Shown piece by piece: positions 57,525 to 64,000 of a stretch of 64,000 nt of DNA. Origin of the DNA: Mallotus nudiflorus (Eukaryota; Streptophyta; Magnoliopsida; Malpighiales; Euphorbiaceae). Below the pieces are notes generated by a model, which saw only the letters and a list, made by a program, of their open reading frames with translations, made no database searches and was not told the origin of the DNA. The DNA is taken from contig CANTUR010000039.1 in NCBI GenBank assembly GCA_947683625.1, positions 1,178,001 to 1,242,000 on the forward strand, read 5' to 3'. How positions within the stretch are numbered: the stretch's first letter is position 1; each line of letters starts with the position of its first letter. The position numbers and the translations under genes were made by a program.

Positions 57525-59950
57525 TAGACGGCGGGGTTTAGCACATGCCTAAGATTTTAGCAATCGTGAAACTGTTTAGGCTCAGGGCCCTAGCGAACAC
57601 ATTACTATATCACAAAGACATAGCGTGGAGATGAGGAGTCTCCACCTAGGGTAATAACTTGAACAAATTACTTTGGTGGTACTTGATTCTCTAAAAGAAA
57701 GCTAGCACTACAACCAGGAAATTCTAGGAATGAAATACTAACTTCTCTTAGTCTTGTGTTCATTTAGGATTACTTTATGAATTATTACTTTATTCTCTAA
57801 TTACATGCAATTTTATTAAATCCTAATTTGAACATCCATCTAACCCTAAGGCAACTAATCATAACATCACATATAAAAAAAGCATTCATACAAGGTGTAA
57901 TGTCCCTAAGTCTAAACTAAGTTAATTTTATTTAGAAGTTAGTTAATTCTACATTTTATTTACAAGTGAAGTGGGCTAACAAAGGACCTACATTTTTATC
58001 AATTTTAGTGAATCTAGGTCTATTTATTTTAACTTATCTAAGGAAATGGGCTTAAGTCTATAAAATTTTAAAGGAAAAATTGAATTAGTGGACCTAAGTC
58101 TAACTTAAATTTATTTTAAGTGAAATGTAGGTCTAAGTCTATTTATTTTAAAAGTAATGAAATTAAATGAGCTGAGCTAAATCTAAATAAATTTTAATTA
58201 ACTAGAAAATGGGCTTAAAGTCTAAATTAATTTTAAAAGAAATAAAAATGCTTTATTGGGTTGGGCTAAATCTAAATTTATTTTATTAATTAAAATGGGC
58301 CTAAATTTAATTAACCTAAAATGGGCCTACATTTGGTTTTAATTAATTAATTAACCTAAACCATTTATAAACCTATTTTAAATGAATGGAACCTAATCAT
58401 GGGCTTGGGCTCAAAAGGATCAAATAAACCCAAAAACAAGATCCAAAATAAATAATATATTAAAATAGATCAAATAAAAAAGTGTACATGATTTTCTAAA
58501 AAATCCTAAATTAATTTACATACAACCCTAGTTGGATTTGGGAATTGAACTAAGCCTCTATGGCTATTAAAGAGCCATAAAACCATTCATCTCAGTGCCA
58601 TGACCTGCTACTTTTCTACTTTTTATTTTAATATTAAGTGCACTCTGCCATCATTGATTTTAATTGAATTTTACCAAATTATACCAAAATTACTAATCAA
58701 TTTTTAGTGCAAAGAATTAGAATTCCACTATTTTCTCCCCATTAAGGCTATTACAACCTACAGTGTAGAGAATTAAAAGGAAATTAATTACAACCTAGAA
58801 ACAATAGATGAACAAATAACACAAAGAAATAAAAAATTCCTAAATTTTGCAAGGTTTCACAAGTTTTGATCCATGGCATTCCATGGATTCTTCAAGATTA
58901 CTGTTCAAATACTGCACCATAACCAATCCTCATTCCTAGAGCACCAAAGAACAAAAGTCAAAAACAAAGACAAAAGAACAAAATTTAATTAGTAATCAAC
59001 TCAATAATTGAAACAAAGAGATTCAATTAAAAGAAAAAAAGAGGCAAAGAAGTGAAAAGATGCTATGTAGATGCAGTTAGATGGCCCCTCAGACTGTGAT
59101 TTTCACCATTTGAAATTGGCTCTGTAATGTTTCTTTCATGATCTCTAGACTTAAAATAGAATGCAATTTTATTTAGTTTTCTACAGTTTTAAAAATCAAA
59201 AGTGAGCAATTGAGGTTTTTGGCATCCTGTAAAGAACTAGGTTTTACAGGCTCTGAAAAAGAAAGAAAAAAAATCTGCGTTTAATAAAAATCAATCTCAA
59301 ACCTTTTTTATAATAATTTTTCTCCCTAAAAAAAAGAAAGGCCCCCCCATCCTATAGACTTCTCCTTCGACTTTTAAAGCTAGGGAGCCAACCTCCTCTA
59401 CATGAATACAAGGTTTGGTTGCGCAGCACTAGGAAGTTCATAATCTGGGATTTTTATTTTTTTCATTTTTAAAAACACAAATAGAATAGGATTCATTTTG
59501 AATAAAGTCTAGAGACTTCTTTAAACACACAAAGTGGGACACGTGTGTTAATTATGTCCAATTAACCAATCAGACACAAAAAAAAATCAAAATTGCAAAA
59601 AAAAAAAAAAAAAAGAAAAATCAGCGTAATGCCGACTAGTATTTAGCAAAATGTTGATCAGCATTAGGCCAAATGCCAATCGGCATTTCACTAATGCTGA
59701 TCGACATTTGGCTGAATGTCGACTAGCATTTGACATGCCAAAGAAAATTTCTAAAAAAAACTCCAAAAACTTGATTTTTTCCAATTTAAATACTAAAACT
59801 TATAATTCTTGCATTTAAACTTTAAAAAATTTCAATCTAATCCTTTAAATCACGAAACATCGACACTAGAGATCAATTTCTCGATTAATTTCATCATAGG
59901 GGCTTTTGTCACACGCATGCACATTTGCATCGCGAAATTGGGTGCTTACA
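57525..59950 (-). mobile_element. Tat-H 5' LTR
   Basis: On the minus strand it begins TGTAAGCACCCAATTTC at 59950 and ends next to the primer site. About 2.4 kb. It interrupts the Copia-R integrase, which resumes at 59951. It contains the palindrome array at 59628-59730, about 220-320 bases from its start, so in the U3 part. Confidence 0.75.
59628..59730. repeat. Five 16-base palindromes, 21-22 base period
   Basis: Units at 59628, 59650, 59672, 59693 and 59715 follow AATGCCGATCGGCATT with one to four changes each: for example AATGCCAATCGGCATT and AATGCTGATCGACATT. Each is close to self-complementary. Spacers are 5-6 bases. Most differences are C/T or G/A, as CpG decay would give. An A tract (59597-59614) lies to the left. 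Confidence 0.9.
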
Positions 59951-62278
59951 ATATGCACATTTATTTCTTATGGAGAATAAAAGTGAATCCTTTGAAAAGT
60001 TCAAGGAGTTCAAAGCTCAAGTAGAAAACTAAACCGAGAAAAGGATTAAGACTCTAAGATGGGATTGAGGAGGTGAATACTTAAGTACCGATTTCGTTGA
60101 GTTCCTTAAGGAACATGACATTGCATCACAACTCATACTGCCTAGAACACCTTAATTGAATGGTGTGTTTGAGGGGCAGAATCATACTTTATTACATATG
60201 GTACATTCCATGATGACCTACATCGATCTTCCCATATCACTTTAGGGTTTTGCACTCCTTATGACCTCCTACATCCTTAATCGAGTTCCATCCAAGTTCA
60301 TTTCTACCATACCATATGAGATATGGAATGGTAAGGCACTAAGTCTTAAGCATATTAAGATTTAGGGGTGCCTAACTTTTATTAAAAAGCTAAAATTGGA
60401 TAAGTTGGATGAGAAATCAATTAAAGAAAGGTTTGTTTGATATCCTAAATATAGTTTAGGGTATTTCTTTTATCTTCCTATTGAACAAGTTATTATTATA
60501 AGTAGAGATGCTATATTCTTTAAGAAAGAGTTTCTTAAGAAAGGTGGCAAAGGAATGAAGATAATGTTAGATGATGAATCATCTAAGGAAGCCTAATAAA
60601 TTGATCAAATGGACATTAATCAACCTAAAGAGCCTATGCCAATTGAGAATGTCATCACATTAACTCTTAGAAGGTTTAGTAGGGTATCTTATCCTTTGAA
60701 GATACAATGTTTTCTTTATGAGGTGCAAAAGTTGCATGTTTATGAAGAAAGCATTCATAATGATGATCCTACTACATATAAATAATCTTTATATGCTAAA
60801 GATTCTTTGAGATGGCTTGAGGTGATGAGAACTAAAATGGATTCCATGTATGCAAACCAGGTCTAGACACTTTTTGATCCTCTGAAGGGTATTGTAGCTA
60901 TTGGGTGTAAATGGATCTTCAAGAGAAAGATTGGTGTAGATAGGAAGGTAGAAACCTATAAAGCTAGGCTTATAATGAAAGGGTTTTGCCAAAGGCAAAG
61001 GGTTGACTATGAGGAGACCTTCTCACTAATAGCCATGCTTAAATCTATTCAAATTCTTGTTGCTATAGATGTATACTATGATTATGAGGTTTGGCAAATG
61101 GATGTCAAGACTGCCTTCCTTAATGGACAAGTTGAGGAAGACATTTTCATAGAGTAACCTAAGGGTTTTTGAATTTGAAGAGAGCTCAAAAGTGTGCAAG
61201 AATAATAGATTAATCTATAGTCTAAAGCCTGTTTCAAGGAGTTGGAATCATCAATTTGATGAAGGTATCTATTCCTTTAGTTTTATTAAGAACGAGAATG
61301 AGCCATATTTTTATAAGAAGGTTAGTGGGAGCCAACTCATTTCCTAGTATTGTATATAGATGATAATTTATTGATTGGTAATTATGTCAGTTTGATGACC
61401 TTTGTGAAAGTATAGCTGTCTAAAACCTTCTCGATGAAGGACTTAGGGGAGGCTACCTATTTTCTTAGGATTCAATTTTATAGAGATAGATTAAAGAGAA
61501 TGATAGGTTTATCCTAAAGTCTTTACTTGGAAAAGGTGTTGAAGAGGTTCATGCTTGATTCTAAAAGGGGATTGTTAATTATTAGGAATGGTATCCACCT
61601 ATCCAAGGAGATATTACCCAAGACACCAAAGGACATAGCAAAAATGGCTGAGGCTCCTTTTGCTTCAACTATAGGAAGCCTAATGTATGTTATATTGTGT
61701 ACTAGGATGGATATTGCCTATATTATTAGTTTGACTAGTAAGTTTCAATCTAACCTAGGCTTGGAGCATTGGGTGGCACTTAAAGCTATCCTTAAGTACT
61801 TGAGAAGGATTAAGGATTTAATCTTGACTTATGGAGGAGGTGACTTACAACTTATAGGTTTCACATAGACTTTGATTTTCAATCAGATGTGGATAATAGA
61901 AAGTCTATCTTTAGGTTTGTCTTCACTTATAATAGAGGTTCAGTGAGCCAGAAGAGTTCTAAGCAAAGTATCACTATTGATTCTACTATAAAGGCTGAGT
62001 ACATAGCTCCGTCAGATGCTGCTAAGAAAGCTATTTGGATTCAAAAGTTCATCACTAAACTAGGATTTGTTCCATCCATTAAGTCAACAGTTCCTCTCTT
62101 CTGTAACAACAATGGAGCCATTGATTTGGCAAAGGAACCGAGGTCTCACCATAAATCCAAACACATAGAAAGGTGCTATCATATTATCAAAGAAGTTATT
62201 AGAAAGGGTGATGTGCTAGTGCAAAAGGTAGCTTCAGTTGATAATGTGGTTGATCCACTGATTAAGGTGCTTACTTAG
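59951..62278 (+). pseudogene. Copia-R pol: integrase C-terminal half, reverse transcriptase, RNase H
   Basis: The integrase part starts mid-domain with ESFEKFKEFKAQVEN, RWDGGEYL-like text and GCLTFIKKLKLDKLDEKS. Reverse transcriptase follows from about 60800: GCKWIFKRKIGVDRKVETYK, GVDYEETFSLIAMLKSIQIL and VWQMDVKTAFLNGQVEEDIF. The catalytic YIDD is intact at about 61355. The RNase H part has SVDNRKSIFRFVF-like text after a frameshift near 61866, then IDSTIKAEYIAPSDAAKKAI, and ends at TAG 62278. Most stops fall at Trp or Gln codons. The 5' half of the element lies beyond the Tat-H insertion or is lost. Confidence 0.8.
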
Positions 62279-62340
62279 CTACAATTAGACCATCATCTTG
62301 AGAAGATGGGTCTTAGATGTTGTAGTGAATGGCACTAGTG

Positions 62341-62352
62341 CAAGTGGGAGAT
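62341..62352 (+). other. Polypurine tract of Copia-R
   Basis: CAAGTGGGAGAT precedes TGTTAG, the usual Copia arrangement. Confidence 0.7.
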
Positions 62353-63438
62353 TGTTAGTAAAGATTTCCCTAGTGCCATTTCTTGTAATATAAATGACAT
62401 TGTTCTTTTATTCCTATGGCAATATAATATTCATTTAGATAAAGTGTTTGTTTATTTGATTGTTAACCCTTTAGCATAATGTTAAATGAGTTTATTATGA
62501 AGTGTTGATAATATGAGTGACAAATTCATTAAGTACATATGCTATAAAATGTTCATAGTCATTAGATTAATAAATAGGTCGTATTAATCTGTAGACTATA
62601 ACCTTTTTCTATTTTCCTTTATCGACATTTGATATCAATAGTAGGAGGTAGTGAGTCTCATGCTACTTGATATGAAATATCAGAATAGACATGTGGATAC
62701 TCATGTTATAGGTGTATTGAACAGTGATGTAAGATAAGTGATTGCATGGAAATTCACTTTAGTCAACAATCACTATCTTAGACATAATGGTGCATATGGT
62801 CCTTTGACCTAAGGCTCCATGGTCATCCATATATGGTTGATTAGAGTTTGTTACTGGTTACATACCTATGCTAGCCATATATGGGTAAATGGCATGTAGT
62901 TGCTTATGTCGGTTTTATATAGGGATGAGTGATTGGCGAAGATGAAAATCATTACTTGGAGTGAACCAGAATAAGATCCTATGCTATCTAAGTTGTTCTT
63001 AATGAATAAGTACCTGGCTAGGTCAAACTTAACTTACTCGAAATGAGTTTTCATGCTAGAAAGTATTTCTAGTAGAAGTCATGTTTTATCAAGAATTGAA
63101 CTGAAAATGAGGTCATATGATTGAGGCAATTATAGTTTAATTAACCATGACTCTAACCAATGTCAGGATCTTGAAATGAAGGGACATTGAGTGCATAAAA
63201 ATTATGTTCTATGGTTCTTGTGAATCTATGGATATCATTCATTTCCAATTGGGTAGTCGTGACATCTATGCTGGGGGTCACTCACGACTTGTGGAAACTA
63301 AATGTGATTAATTGGGATTTTCACATTTAGCTTGGAAAGAGTTTCCAATAATATTAAGAGTTAAGATTATTTATTTCTATTTCCATTTAGACTTGAACAT
63401 AGTAAGTCACACACATAAGAGTAGCACCAATAATGATA
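62353..63438 (+). mobile_element. Copia-R 3' LTR, truncated
   Basis: Begins TGTTAGTAAAGATTTCCC. 62560-63430 is related in reverse orientation to 2890-3720 of the Copia-A LTR (GTAGGAGGTAGTGAGTCTCA, GGGTCACTCACGA and others). It is cut at about 63438 by LTR-E sequence. Confidence 0.75.
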
Positions 63439-64000
63439 GTTTAAAACCCTAACTAACCTACTTAGTTACTCGTAGAAATTAGAAAAAAATAATAATAGAT
63501 GAAGAATGACAACATATTCATGATTAAATAAAATAAATAAGCAAGAGAATAATAAAAGAAAAACTCTTTTTATTCAACTTCCTTAATTGTGTCCTTAATT
63601 CTTAATCCTTGCTCTTCATTCCAATTGTTTGAGTTGAAAAGTAGAATTAAAACTAATGAAAATTCAAAATAATAATTATTATTATGTAAGAAGAATAATA
63701 GAGTGATGTTCCTTAAAGCAGTAGCTTCCTTTTTCTGAGAAAAACTTCTTCTTAAATACTGTTCTCCAAAAATAAAAACCTAAAAAGGCACTTTTCAAAA
63801 TCAGTAGCTCCAAGGCACACGATTGTTTTTGAAAGTGACATGGTCATGTCGCCCATCTATCACCAAAAATTTGAACACTATAACACAGTTATATGTCTGA
63901 AGTCACACAGTCATGTTTGCTTTTATCTCTACAGTCTCCAAAACATGCAATCATGCACGATTATGTTCTTAGAGTGACACAACCATGTCATTCTTCTATT
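63439..64000 (-). mobile_element. LTR-E, second copy (partial, runs off the window)
   Basis: Matches 53863-54360 in the same orientation: AACCTACTTAGTTACT, AATAATAGATGAAGAATG, AAAACTCTTTTTATTCA. GACA-N6-TGTC palindromes lie at 63837-63850 and 63976-63989. Confidence 0.75.

Noticed and set aside
1637..63438. Copia-A LTR and Copia-R LTR as the two LTRs of one giant element
   Set aside because: They are in opposite orientation and differ at their ends, so they are separate elements of related families.

Overview
This is nuclear DNA of a flowering plant, most likely a woody eudicot with a large, repeat-rich genome. It is AT-rich and has plant-type introns. It holds one plant housekeeping gene surrounded by decayed Ty1/copia and Ty3/gypsy elements of plant-only lineages, L1-type LINE debris and a Mutator-like transposon. 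I cannot name the species from the sequence.

Only one gene looks functional: a four-exon RanBP1 homologue (Ran-binding protein 1) on the + strand at 32692-35507, with a TATA box and a CT-rich leader. Just downstream, on the - strand, lies a single relic exon of an omega-3 fatty acid desaturase (36486-36608).

Nearly everything else is transposon archaeology, often nested. Left to right: a long Copia LTR with its primer site and leader (1-3937, - strand; 'Copia-A'); a 5'-truncated LINE (3938-6155); the 3' end of a Tat/Ogre-type gypsy element (6164-9400; 'Tat-F'); a fragment of Copia-A LTR (9413-9911); a chimeric Tat/Ogre element of about 20 kb (9912-29754; 'Tat-G'), whose pol runs on the - strand and whose antisense plant-mobile-domain gene runs on the + strand and is split by a solo LTR; and a Sirevirus-like LTR (29882-31217).

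Beyond RanBP1 sits a Mutator-like transposase on the - strand, in three pieces (52620-51896, 40545-40279, 37354-36763). It was split by a gag-only gypsy element (37355-40278; 'TRGAG-D1') and by a Sirevirus (40546-51895; 'Sire-C', flanked by the duplication GTTTC). Sire-C itself carries a second gag-only element ('TRGAG-D2') and two solo LTRs. The right end holds a gypsy LTR (53229-54687; 'LTR-E'), the 5' half of another Tat element (55511-59950; 'Tat-H'), the Copia pol it interrupted (59951-62278; 'Copia-R') with its 3' LTR, and a second LTR-E fragment running off the window.

Two patterns go beyond ordinary annotation. First, several unrelated LTR families each carry their own cluster of short palindromes (for example CCCA-N6-TGGG, CTCA-N6-TGAG, GACA-N6-TGTC, and five 16-base palindromes spaced 21-22 bases apart). 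Second, both Tat elements with a preserved 3' end carry tandem repeats beside the polypurine tract, followed by an antisense plant-mobile-domain ORF. Family calls come from recognising protein motifs by eye and were not checked against a database.
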